The notes under the pieces are model-generated. The model saw only the letters and a program-made list of their open reading frames with translations. It was not told the DNA's origin and ran no database searches. From Banduia mediterranea (GTDB lineage: Bacteria > Pseudomonadota > Gammaproteobacteria > Nevskiales > Nevskiaceae), in contig NZ_JAVRIC010000006.1 of the NCBI RefSeq assembly GCF_031846245.1, positions 112,536-176,535 of the forward strand: a stretch of DNA of 64,000 nt, written 5' to 3'. Position 1 is the first letter of the stretch, and every line of letters begins with the position of its first letter. The translations under genes and the position numbers were made by a program. Positions 35,459 to 43,582 of this stretch are shown in pieces.

Positions 35459-36250
35459 ATGACCAGCTTCGACCCCATGTTGGTATTCGACATCGAGACG
35501 GTTCCCGATGTGGCCGGCGGTCGCCGTATCCTCGGACTGGACGGCTTCGATGACGCCGACGTACGCACCGCGATGATCTCCGCTCGCATGCAGAGCCGCG
35601 GCACTGATTTCCAGCCGCCGCACCTGCAACGCGTGGTCGCGATCTCGGTGGCGCTGCGCAGCGGCGAGGACCGTTTCAAGTGCTGGACCCTGGGCGACGA
35701 GGATGCCGATGAGGCCGAGATCATCCAGCGTTTCTACGACGGCGTGGAGCGCTACCGGCCCCAGCTCGTATCGTGGAACGGTTCGGGATTCGACCTGCCG
35801 GTACTGCACTACCGCGCGATGCTGCACGGCATCGCCGCACCGGCGTATTGGGATACCGGCGCGCGCGAACGCGAGTCCAAGTACAACAACTATCTCAGCC
35901 GCTATCACGAGCGCCACCTGGACCTGATGGACTATCTGGCGCTGTACAACGGCCGCAACTACGCGCCGCTCACGGAGATCGCGGTCCTGCTCGGCTTTCC
36001 CGGCAAGCTCGGCATGGACGGTTCCAAGGTGGCGCAGGCCTTTGAAGAGGGCCGAATCCGCGAAATCCGCGAGTACTGCGAAACCGATGTGCTCAACACC
36101 TGGCTGGTGACGCTGCGTTTTCTGCGCCTGCGTGGTCAGATCAGTGCGCAGGAGGAAGCGGTCGAGCACGAGCGCGCCAAGGCCTACTGCCGCGACAGCG
36201 GCGCCGTCCATTGGAAGGAATTCGTGGAGGCCTGGGAGGCCAAGGCTTGA
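35459..36250 (+). CDS. PolB-like 3'-5' exonuclease (DEDDy)
   Basis: 263-aa single-domain exonuclease of the predicted PolB-like 3'-5' exonuclease family. Exo I DIETVPD (residues about 8-14, Asp and Glu metal ligands), Exo II SWNGSGFDLPVLHYRA, and Exo III YCETDVLNTWLV with the tyrosine type. Substrate not known; likely single-stranded DNA or RNA ends. Overlaps the rlmD start by TTGA. Start ATG 35459 matches the conserved N-terminus (MLVFDIET). Confidence 0.88.
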   Translation: MTSFDPMLVFDIETVPDVAGGRRILGLDGFDDADVRTAMISARMQSRGTDFQPPHLQRVVAISVALRSGEDRFKCWTLGDEDADEAEIIQRFYDGVERYRPQLVSWNGSGFDLPVLHYRAMLHGIAAPAYWDTGARERESKYNNYLSRYHERHLDLMDYLALYNGRNYAPLTEIAVLLGFPGKLGMDGSKVAQAFEEGRIREIREYCETDVLNTWLVTLRFLRLRGQISAQEEAVEHERAKAYCRDSGAVHWKEFVEAWEAKA

Positions 36251-37575
36251 GCCTCGTCCTGAAGCGGCCGCCGGGGCTGGACCTCGCGCCGGAACACAGC
36301 GCCGAGATTGCGGACCTGTCGCATGATGGTCGCGGCGTTGCGCGGGTCGACGGCAAGGTCTGGTTCGTGGCCGATGCACTGCCCGGTGAGCGCGTGCGCT
36401 TCTTGCGCACCCGGGGTGGTCGCGACGCGGATGAGGCGCAGGCCTTGGTGATCGAGCGGCCCTCACCGGAGCGTGTGGAGCCGGCCTGTGCCCACTTCGG
36501 CGTTTGCGGCGGCTGCGCCCTGCAGCACATGGCGACGGCCGCGCAGGTCCGGTTCAAGCAGAAGCAACTGATCGAGGCGCTGGAGCGCATCGGCCGCGTC
36601 CGTGCCGACACGATCGCCGAGGCCGTCACCGGTCCGGCCTGGGGCTATCGCCGCCGCGCCCGGCTCAGCGTCAAGTTCGTCGCGGCCAGGCAGCAGGCGC
36701 TGGTGGGTTTTCGCGAGCGCCACAGTGCCTTGATCGCCGACATCGAACGCTGCGAGGTTCTGGATGCGCGGGTCGGCAATCTGATCAGGCCCCTGTCGCA
36801 GCTGGTGAGCCAGCTGTCACTGCGCGACCGGATTCCGCAGATCGAAGTGGCCGCGACCGACCGTGTAGCCCTGGTGTTTCGCGTGCTCGATCCCCTGGGG
36901 GGCGAGGACCGGCTCAAGCTCGAAGCCTTCGGCCGTCGCCACGCGATCGACATCTATCTTCAGCCTGGCGGCCTCGACAGCCTGCGACCGCTAGGCCGGG
37001 TGGAGCCGCTGAGCTATACGCCGGACGGCTCCGAGGCACGTCTGCGTTTCGAGCCCACCGATTTCATCCAGGTCAATTCCACGGTCGCCGAGCGCATGGT
37101 GCGGCAGTCGCTGGAATGGCTGGAACCCGCGCCAGGCGATTCCGTACTGGAACTGTTTTGCGGCCTCGGCAACTTCTCGATTCCATTGGCGCAGGCCGGT
37201 GCGCGCGTGACGGCGCTCGAAGGCGACGCCGGATTGCTGCGTCGCGCGCAAGACAACGCGCATCGCCTTGGCCTCAAGATTCGTTTCGCCAGGACCGACC
37301 TGTTCAGGCCGCGGCCGAATGCAGCGTGGCTGGAGGACGACGTGGACCTGTGCCTGCTCGACCCGCCACGATCCGGTGCGCGCGAGGTTTTGCCGCTGGT
37401 GGCGGTGAAGGCGCCGCGCCGTATCGTCTACGTGTCCTGTCATCCGGCCACGCTGGCGCGGGATGCAGCGATTCTGGTGCACGAGCACGGCTATCGGCTG
37501 GAACGTGCCGGCATCCTCGACATGTTTCCTCACACCGCGCACGTCGAGTCGATGGCGCTGTTTGTGCGTGCCTGA
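36247..37575 (+). CDS. rlmD: 23S rRNA (uracil-1939-C5) methyltransferase RlmD
   Basis: Fe-S containing SAM enzyme that makes m5U1939 in 23S rRNA. 442 aa from TTG 36247, which overlaps the exonuclease stop as TTGA; an in-frame ATG at 36211 is possible but lies inside the upstream gene. N-terminal TRAM domain (DLSHDGRGVARVDGKVWFV); Fe-S cysteines in ACAHFGVCGGC plus a later Cys (RCEVLDAR); QVNSTVAERMV; SAM loop LELFCGLGNFSIPLA; DPPRSGA; nucleophile Cys in YVSCHPATLARD. The cysM/rlmD neighbourhood is conserved. Confidence 0.94.
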   Translation: MSLVLKRPPGLDLAPEHSAEIADLSHDGRGVARVDGKVWFVADALPGERVRFLRTRGGRDADEAQALVIERPSPERVEPACAHFGVCGGCALQHMATAAQVRFKQKQLIEALERIGRVRADTIAEAVTGPAWGYRRRARLSVKFVAARQQALVGFRERHSALIADIERCEVLDARVGNLIRPLSQLVSQLSLRDRIPQIEVAATDRVALVFRVLDPLGGEDRLKLEAFGRRHAIDIYLQPGGLDSLRPLGRVEPLSYTPDGSEARLRFEPTDFIQVNSTVAERMVRQSLEWLEPAPGDSVLELFCGLGNFSIPLAQAGARVTALEGDAGLLRRAQDNAHRLGLKIRFARTDLFRPRPNAAWLEDDVDLCLLDPPRSGAREVLPLVAVKAPRRIVYVSCHPATLARDAAILVHEHGYRLERAGILDMFPHTAHVESMALFVRA

Positions 37576-37590
37576 TCGAGAAGAATATTG

Positions 37591-37677
37591 CCTCGCGCAA
37601 GGACGCAAAGGCGCCAAGTAAGGCAAAGCCAAAGAATCTGATCTTGTTGTTGCCGTTCTTCGCGCCTTTGCGCGAGG
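37591..37677. repeat. Inverted-repeat element between convergent rlmD and transglycosylase genes
   Basis: Ends are cctcgcgcaa (37591-37600) and ttgcgcgagg (37668-37677), perfectly paired, with further internal pairing (aaaggcgc / gcgccttt). The left end (ctcgcgcaaggacgcaaag) resembles the ends of the 238-bp element at 11598-11835. Both contain the AAAGCCAAAGAA motif, in opposite orientations. Located between two converging genes, so it may act as a two-way terminator. Confidence 0.6.
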
Positions 37678-37689
37678 CCCAGCATTTAC

Positions 37690-38289
37690 TCAGCCCTGAT
37701 ACCAGCGCCGATTGAGCGCCTCCAGCACCTTGTACGGGTATTGCGGCCGGCCGTAGCTGCCGTTGTAACGCGCCAGCGCGTTGACGAGGTTGCCGTTTTC
37801 GCGGTCCAGGTAAAACTTGAGGATGGTGCAGCCGTAGCGCAGGTTGGTGGCGGCGAGAAACAGATTGTCGTCGGGGCGGCCGATCTCCTGGATCCAGAAC
37901 GGCATCACCTGCATGTAGCCCTGGGCGCCGGCCACCGACAGGGCGAAGCGTTCGAAGTGACTTTCGACCTCGATCACCGCCAGTACGATTTCGGGGGACA
38001 GCTTGGCGCGTGTGGCCTCGGCGTGCACCTGGCGCAGGAATTCCAGGCGCTGCTCGCGTTCCGGCATGAAGCGGCGCAGGCGTTGCGACATATCCAGCAA
38101 CCAGACCTCGGCGTCGAAGCGGTCTTCGAAACTGTCGGCCGCGGTCACGGCCGCGATCAGTTGGCGGCGTAGCTCCGGGTCCGGATCCTCGATACCTTGC
38201 TGCGCCCAGGCTTTTGGTGCACCCAGGCCGCACAGCACCAGGATCAGGCTTGCGAGCCCGAACCGTATCGTCGATGCTGGGCCGAGCAT
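37690..38289 (-). CDS. Lytic transglycosylase (SLT domain)
   Basis: 199-aa exported muramidase-like protein. Signal peptide MLGPASTIRFG then a hydrophobic core, cleavage predicted at AWA-QQ. C-terminal SLT domain: catalytic Glu in LAVIEVESHFERFALS, then GAQGYMQVMPFWIQEIG, NLRYGCTILKFYLDRENGN and ALARYNGSYGRPQYPYKVL, a full motif set. Should cleave the MurNAc-GlcNAc bond of peptidoglycan to 1,6-anhydroMurNAc ends in the periplasm. ATG 38289 is chosen for the signal peptide; an ATG 15 codons upstream (38334) would overlap the divergent lipoprotein start. Confidence 0.92.
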   Translation of the reverse strand: MLGPASTIRFGLASLILVLCGLGAPKAWAQQGIEDPDPELRRQLIAAVTAADSFEDRFDAEVWLLDMSQRLRRFMPEREQRLEFLRQVHAEATRAKLSPEIVLAVIEVESHFERFALSVAGAQGYMQVMPFWIQEIGRPDDNLFLAATNLRYGCTILKFYLDRENGNLVNALARYNGSYGRPQYPYKVLEALNRRWYQG

Positions 38290-38335
38290 CGCGTATGCAC
38301 CGCGTCGCGGCCTCAGCCTGAGCAACGGCATCATG

Positions 38336-38917
38336 ATGAAAACTATGAGTCCCCTGAAACATCTGCCCCTGAAGTGCCTCGTATTGTGCGCGAGCCTGGG
38401 TCTGGCCGCTTGCGGCGGTGATAGCGGCGAGGAACCGGTGATCGACGACGGCCTCGATCAGTTCGGGGATCTGGAATTCTCGACCGGCTGCGACTGGCGC
38501 GAAATCTTTCGCGAGGGCGAGCAGTTCCATTCCCTGAGCGATACCGCCGCCCGGTACTGGTATGCACTGGCGCCCACCGAGCCGGATGCCGTCGACCCGT
38601 CGACGCCGCTGGACGAGGACGGCTTCTTCAACGTGGTGGTGTCCACAGACGAGGACCGCCCGGCCAATGCCGACGTCGACAATGGCTTCGTCTGGCTTAA
38701 CTGGAAGGGCGACACCGAACTGCTGATCTACCGCATGATGCTGGCTGCCGACAGCTTTGCGCAGTCGATCGACCAGGTCGATCCGGAAGACGATCCGGCC
38801 AGCGTCATGGGTGACTGTTTTCCGCAAACCACTTATTGCGATCGAGATGTTTTCGAAGCTTCGTCCGGCCTCAGTCCGGCCGAGGTGTTCGCAACGTGCC
38901 AGGCTTCCGCATCATGA
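38336..38917 (+). CDS. Lipoprotein of unknown function
   Basis: 193-aa protein with signal peptide and lipobox LAAC, followed by GGDSGEEPVIDD. The mature part is acidic and has four further cysteines (STGCDWRE, MGDCFPQTTYC and a C-terminal Cys). No known domain recognised. Divergent from the transglycosylase gene and overlapped at its stop (ATGA) by the small membrane protein gene; alternative starts at 38333 and 38345 exist. An envelope function is likely; nothing more can be said. Confidence 0.72.
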   Translation: MKTMSPLKHLPLKCLVLCASLGLAACGGDSGEEPVIDDGLDQFGDLEFSTGCDWREIFREGEQFHSLSDTAARYWYALAPTEPDAVDPSTPLDEDGFFNVVVSTDEDRPANADVDNGFVWLNWKGDTELLIYRMMLAADSFAQSIDQVDPEDDPASVMGDCFPQTTYCDRDVFEASSGLSPAEVFATCQASAS

Positions 38918-39219
38918 AAACCCGAGATCCCAAGGAACCACGCGACACCTCTCGCGACATCGTCACGGTCAAGAATCTGGCAATGCTGTGGGCCGCCAGC
39001 GCCGCACTGCCGTTCTTCGTGTATCCGGTGGACGGTTGGAATGTCTACAACAACTTTGCCGTGATCTTCCTGCTGTTCTTCGTGTTCCTGTCGGTCAATG
39101 AGACGATGCGCGCGCGGCGCGAGGAACTCGGCATGGGTACCACGCTGTATGCCTGGATTCCGTTGTTGCTGTTCGCGGCCGCGTCGCTGATCTACTGGAT
39201 GCGCCGGCTGGGGGCCTAA
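38914..39219 (+). CDS. Small membrane protein of unknown function
   Basis: 101 aa; two or three hydrophobic helices (LAMLWAASAALPFFVYPV, FAVIFLLFFVFLSV, LYAWIPLLLFAAASLIYW) separated by an Arg-rich cytoplasmic loop. No family recognised. Translationally coupled to the preceding lipoprotein gene (ATGA). Its stop codon TAA is the first triplet of an 11-bp hairpin arm. Confidence 0.72.
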   Translation: MKTRDPKEPRDTSRDIVTVKNLAMLWAASAALPFFVYPVDGWNVYNNFAVIFLLFFVFLSVNETMRARREELGMGTTLYAWIPLLLFAAASLIYWMRRLGA

Positions 39220-39543
39220 GGGCCATGCCGCTTGCGCATGGCCCTTAGTGAGCTTTGGGTGCTGTCGTGGCTGCTGATGGGCTCCTTGTCGAGCGGAGGG
39301 TTGGGTTCGATGCCCAGGTCGGTGAGCTTCTCGGCGTGACTCTTCGCACGCATCGCCGCGCCGCGATCGGCCCGCAAGCGATCAAATAGCGCGACCGGCC
39401 GGCCTCGGCCTCGCTTTCGTGGCAATCGCGGATTTTGGGGCGTGGGCCTGGTGCGGCGACAGATCGACGAAGCGAGGGCTCATCAGTCCGGCCAGCACAT
39501 CGGCTTGCTCCGAGGAAGAAAAGGTCTGGGTTTCGGGTTTCAT
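39216..39543 (-). pseudogene. IS3-type transposase (OrfB) remnant
   Basis: Two pieces of an IS3-family-like transposase, in different frames. The first, from ATG 39543, reads FSSSEQADVLAGLMSPRFVD then LSPHQAHA, matching the N-terminal region of OrfB proteins. The second, about 39216-39360, reads RADRGAAMRAKSHAEKLTDL then GIEPNP, matching the integrase-core stretch usually beginning HADRGSSM, followed by a degenerate N-x-D-N-P-like segment. The part between, including most catalytic residues, is deleted. The identification rests on remembered family patterns and needs a database search. Confidence 0.5.
39217..39247 (+). terminator. 11-bp perfect hairpin at the membrane-protein stop codon
   Basis: taagggccatg (39217-39227) and catggccctta (39237-39247) pair perfectly around a 9-nt loop. 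The left arm begins with the stop codon itself. No T-run follows, so this would be a weak or Rho-assisted terminator, or the end of the adjoining insertion-sequence remnant. Confidence 0.45.
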
Positions 39544-39609
39544 GAGAGAAGGCAGCCTTCAGTAATTGCGAAGAGGTAGCTGTCTCAGGTCACATTGGCA
39601 CAGGGGGCA

Positions 39610-40242
39610 TCAGCTCTTGGCTTTTTTGTACTCGCTGGCGAACAACTGCTCTTCGATCAAGGCACAGATCATGTGCTCGATCAGCAGGTGGCTCTCCTGA
39701 ATGCGCGGTGTGTGTGTGGATGGCGCGGCGAGAACATGGTCGGCCAGCTCATGCACCTTGCCGCCGGCACCGCACAGCGCGACCTTGATCACGCCGAGCC
39801 TGTCGCAGGCTTCGAAGCCCTTGAGGATGTTCCTGGAGTTGCCGGAGGTAGTGATGCCGATGAACACATCGCCAGGCCGCGCCAGCGCTTCGAGCTGGCG
39901 CGAGAACAGCAGCTCGTAGCCGTAGTCGTTGCCGATCGCGGTCAGTGCCGAGGTGTCGACGGTCAACGCGATGGCCGGCAGGCCCGGGCGGTCGAACTCG
40001 AAACGGCTGACGAACTCTGCCGCCACATGCTGTGCATCGGCGGCACTGCCGCCGTTGCCACCCAGCAGAATCTTGTTGCCGTTGCGGAAGGCATCGAGAC
40101 AGACCTCCACGACGCGCACGATGGCAGCCTGGAGCGCTTGGTCTTCGAGGATCTTCTGTTTGACGGCGATGGAATCGCGAATGTAGTCGGCGATGGTCGC
40201 GGTGTTCACTGGCAGTGGCAGGCTCACGTCTACAGCGCCCAT
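39610..40242 (-). CDS. gmhA: Phosphoheptose isomerase (SIS domain)
   Basis: 210-aa SIS-domain protein. Family motifs: GNKILLGGNGGSAADAQHVA (substrate loop), AAEFVSRFEFDRPGLPAIAL, VDTSALTAIGNDYGYELLFS, ITTSGNSRNILKGFEA, and the C-terminal ESHLLIEHMICALIEEQL with the catalytic Glu/His. It converts sedoheptulose 7-phosphate to D-glycero-D-manno-heptose 7-phosphate for LPS core or other heptose glycans; DiaA-like function is the alternative. AAGGAG lies 8 nt before ATG 40242. It follows a decayed Wza-like gene on the same strand, suggesting a former polysaccharide locus. Confidence 0.9.
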   Translation of the reverse strand: MGAVDVSLPLPVNTATIADYIRDSIAVKQKILEDQALQAAIVRVVEVCLDAFRNGNKILLGGNGGSAADAQHVAAEFVSRFEFDRPGLPAIALTVDTSALTAIGNDYGYELLFSRQLEALARPGDVFIGITTSGNSRNILKGFEACDRLGVIKVALCGAGGKVHELADHVLAAPSTHTPRIQESHLLIEHMICALIEEQLFASEYKKAKS

Positions 40243-40912
40243 GAGCGGACTCCTTCCGTAACGAATGCGAATTTCACGAAGTAATCGCGGCCGTCGAACA
40301 CGCCGAGATGCGTCTGCACCGGGAAGCAGCCTGGCGAGCGCACCTCGCCCGGTACCGAAATCTGCTGACTATGTGATTCCGACACCTCCAGACGGACCTG
40401 CGGGTTCACCAGATACTCAGCCGCGCTGTCGGCCCGCTCCACCCCGGCCATCGGCACGCTCATGCTGCCGTCGTTGGCCACGTAGAGCACGCTGCGCAGC
40501 TCGGGATAGCCGACGATGGTCATGGTCACCACGTCGCCAGGGCCCAGCGGCAGCAGCAAATCCCTGTCCGTGCCGGCCGCCGGAGCGGCGTAACGCTGCT
40601 GCGTTGTCGGCGGCCTCGTCATCGGCGCTTGTGTCACGGGCTGGCTGGTCTGCGTCTGCACCTGTGTCACCGAAGGCGGGGCTGAGAATGTGCTGCGGTC
40701 GTTGTTTGCTGCCCTGGCGCCGAGGGGGCCGACACATAAACGGCTGGATGTTCGGGCGAGGCGGTGTAGACGTCGAAGTCCGGATCCGAAAGCGGCTCCG
40801 CTGCGCGATTCTGGACCCGGCCCGGCAGCTCGTAGTCGGGCGCGGTCGCGCAAGCCGCCAGCACAAGCGACACGCCAATCAGCAATGATCCCCAGGGCAC
40901 GGCCTTTCTCAC
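40230..40912 (-). pseudogene. Decayed Wza-type polysaccharide export lipoprotein
   Basis: Start GTG 40912 has a good ribosome site (GGAGAG) and encodes a lipoprotein signal ending in VLAAC, then ATAPDYELPG. The frame must shift near a five-G run (40724-40728) to continue into the Poly_export region: LPLGPGDVVTMTIVGYPELR, NDGSMSVPMAGVE, then YLVNPQVRLEVSESHSQQIS and RSPGCFPV. Between PMAGVE and YLVNPQV about 20 residues expected in Wza proteins are missing. After CFPV the homology stops, so the SLBB and C-terminal pore domains are gone. Confidence 0.72.
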
Positions 40913-41289
40913 TGACTCTCCGGATGCCGGCTTCGACGCAAGCTGGCAATGACTCGCATGGTTCGTTATCACATCGGCAAGCGGCGTAGCCGTGGAATGA
41001 TCGGCGCCACGATGACCGAGTTTACTACCCCCAACCACCCAATACGTGATTGCCCCGTGATTGCCCGGTCGATATAGCACCTCGCGGCGCGGGCTGTCAC
41101 GTCGTCAAGATGGATCATGGCCGCATGTCGAGTCTGAGTGAATCCCGACCGTAACCGGTGATGCTGGATGGCGTGCGCCAAGCTGATCTATGCTTTGTGT
41201 AATCGACCCGACCGGACCGAGCCGGCGTCGCCCACCGTTAGTCGCACCGAGCGGCACCGTCTGGTGCTCTCATCACCCGAGTGATCCCG

Positions 41290-41958
41290 ATGATTCGAAG
41301 CCCACTGCGCGCGCTGGTTCTGCTTGTCCTGCTGTCCGGTATTCCGGGCGCGGTGTTTGCGGAGGCGTTTCGCGTGGACCTGGTGGTGTTCCTCGACCAG
41401 AACTATCAGCGCGGCTCGCCCAATCAGGACACCGAAGCAGCGCGCCTGCCGGCGCTGACCGGGGCGATCGACATGGACGATACCGCAGGTCTCGCCGCCG
41501 CCGGAATCGAGCTGCTGCCGGAAGCCGATACGCGCCTCGCCGAAGTCTGGAACCGGCTCGGCAATGCCAAGCGCTTCAAGCCGCTGACCCGCATGGCCTG
41601 GATTCAGCAGTCGCCGCCGGAGTCCGGCGGACCGAAAATCCGCCTGCACTACGGGGATCTGCTGCCCATCGAGCGCGCCTTCGACGAACCGACGCTCGGC
41701 CCGACCACGCCCGGCGAAGACGGTGGTGGTGCGGCACAGGTGTTCGCGCTGGACGGCACGATCAGCCTGCTGCTGGGCCGCTTCCTGCATCTGGATGTGG
41801 ACCTGCAATACGCCCAGCATCAGGACGGCACCGTCGCCGGCTATTTCATGCGCGAATCGCGGCGGCTGCGCTCCGGAGAACTGCACCACCTCGACAGTCC
41901 GCGTTTCGGCGTGATCACCAAGATCACGCGACCCGACGACCCCGCCGGCGACGAATAG
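41290..41958 (+). CDS. CsiV-family periplasmic peptidoglycan-binding protein
   Basis: 222 aa; signal peptide MIRSPLRALVLLVLLSGIPG with cleavage after VFA. The mature part begins EAFRVDLVVFL, the family N-terminus, and its C-terminal half has the pattern GTISLLLGRFLHLDVDLQYA and MRESRRLRSGELHHLDSPRF, typical of CsiV. In Vibrio cholerae CsiV activates the LpoA-PBP1a system in response to D-amino acids; the same role here is inferred. GTG 41281, three codons upstream, is an alternative start. Tail-to-tail with glgA. Confidence 0.82.
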   Translation: MIRSPLRALVLLVLLSGIPGAVFAEAFRVDLVVFLDQNYQRGSPNQDTEAARLPALTGAIDMDDTAGLAAAGIELLPEADTRLAEVWNRLGNAKRFKPLTRMAWIQQSPPESGGPKIRLHYGDLLPIERAFDEPTLGPTTPGEDGGGAAQVFALDGTISLLLGRFLHLDVDLQYAQHQDGTVAGYFMRESRRLRSGELHHLDSPRFGVITKITRPDDPAGDE

Positions 41959-41964
41959 CGCGGC

Positions 41965-43398
41965 TCAGCGAATCGCGTACAGCGCCAGGTACTCCGCCGC
42001 CACCTTGTCCCAGGAAAAATCGCGCTTCATGCCGGCGCGCTGCATCGAACGCCACAGTGCGGGCTGGCGCCACAGTTCCAGCGCACGCCGAACGCCCCAG
42101 AGCAGCCCGCCAACGTCCGCGTTCTCGAAGTGCACGCCGGTGGCACGAGCTTCGGCCAGTGTCTCTTCATTGGCATCGATCACCGTGTCGGCGAGGCCGC
42201 CGGTACGGCGCACCACCGGAATCGTGCCGTAGCGCTGGCTGTACATCTGGTTGAGTCCGCAGGGCTCGAAGCGCGAGGGCATCAGGAACAGATCGGCGCC
42301 GGCCTCGATGCGATGCGCCTGGCCTTCGTCGAAACCGATGTGCACCGCCATCTGCTGCGGAAAGCGCCGCGTCAGGCCGAGCAGCGCCTGTTCCTGCGCG
42401 CGATCACCGGAACCCAGCAGCACGAATTGCAGTCCCGATTCGAGCAGTTGCGGCAGCGCGCCGAGCAGCAGGTCGCTGGACTTCTGCTGCGCCACGCGAC
42501 CCACCCAGCCCATCAGCGGCGCATCCGCCGCCAGTGGCAGGCCGAATTCGGCCTGCAGCGCCGCCTTGTTGACGCGTTTTCCGGAGACGAAATCGCGCCG
42601 GCCATAGGTACGCGGCAGCAGGGCGTCGCTGGCCGGATTCCACACCGCGTCGTCAATGCCATTGAGAATGCCGCTGAGTTTGCCGCGATGTGCGCGCAGC
42701 AGCCCGTCGAGGCCGCAGCCGTACTCCGGCGTCTGGATCTCGGCGGCGTAGCTCGGGCTCACCGTGGTCACCGCGTCGCTGCAATTGATGCCGGCCTTGA
42801 TGAACGAAAGATCGCCGAATTCCTCGATCGCATCGGCGTGCCAGAGCGAGCCCGGCAGGCCGAGGTAGAGCGCATGCTCACCGGCGAAACGGCCCTGATA
42901 GGCCAGGTTGTGAATCGTGAAAATGCTGCGCGGCGGCTGTGGCTCGACGCTGAGCCAGGCCGGCACCAGGCCGGTTTGCCAGTCGTTGGCGTGAACGACG
43001 TCGGCACGCCAGCCCAAGGCGCCGCAGGCAAGCTTGGCCACGGCTTCCGAGAAGCAGCCGAAACGCCAGGCATTGTCACTCCAGTCCCGGCCTGCGGCGT
43101 CTCGGTAGGGATCGCCCTCCCGCGCGTACAGACTCGGGCAGTCCAGCAACCACAATGGCGCCGGGGTCTCCGGAAGGCGCCCTTCGATCACGCCGAATCG
43201 CTGACCGCGTATCTGCAGCGACCCCACTTCTTGTGCATCCTGCAGCCGCTCCAGCGTGCCGCGGTAGGCCGGCATCGTCACGCGCATGTCGATGCCGGCA
43301 CGCTGCATCGCCGCCGGCAGTGAATGGGCGACATCGGCGAGACCGCCGGTCTTGACCAGCGGCCAGATCTCACTTCCGGCGAACAGGGCAGTGCTCAT
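41965..43398 (-). CDS. glgA: Glycogen synthase (ADP-glucose, GT5)
   Basis: 477 aa, normal. Elongates alpha-1,4-glucan from ADP-glucose. N-terminal ADP-glucose-binding loop PLVKTGGLADVAHSLP (Lys-x-Gly-Gly-Leu); HANDWQTGLVP; C-terminal catalytic stretch PSRFEPCGLNQMYSQRYGTI and RRTGGLADTV. Divergent from glgC with 184 bp between; the strand alternates gene by gene across the cluster (glgA minus, glgC plus, glgP minus, glgB plus). Confidence 0.96.
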   Translation of the reverse strand: MSTALFAGSEIWPLVKTGGLADVAHSLPAAMQRAGIDMRVTMPAYRGTLERLQDAQEVGSLQIRGQRFGVIEGRLPETPAPLWLLDCPSLYAREGDPYRDAAGRDWSDNAWRFGCFSEAVAKLACGALGWRADVVHANDWQTGLVPAWLSVEPQPPRSIFTIHNLAYQGRFAGEHALYLGLPGSLWHADAIEEFGDLSFIKAGINCSDAVTTVSPSYAAEIQTPEYGCGLDGLLRAHRGKLSGILNGIDDAVWNPASDALLPRTYGRRDFVSGKRVNKAALQAEFGLPLAADAPLMGWVGRVAQQKSSDLLLGALPQLLESGLQFVLLGSGDRAQEQALLGLTRRFPQQMAVHIGFDEGQAHRIEAGADLFLMPSRFEPCGLNQMYSQRYGTIPVVRRTGGLADTVIDANEETLAEARATGVHFENADVGGLLWGVRRALELWRQPALWRSMQRAGMKRDFSWDKVAAEYLALYAIR

Positions 43399-43582
43399 CG
43401 TTCAGTCGTCATGCAGTGTTCAGGCGTTCAAGGCAAGTATGGAAAGCAAGGATACGATCAGACGTGGTGCGGTGTCGCTGAACATGGCATGCATCGCGCT
43501 AGGCTGAAAAAAATAGTCTATCGACGCGAGTTTCAGTACTTCCATAGACCTTCATCGACACCGTCATGGCGGAGATCACAAG

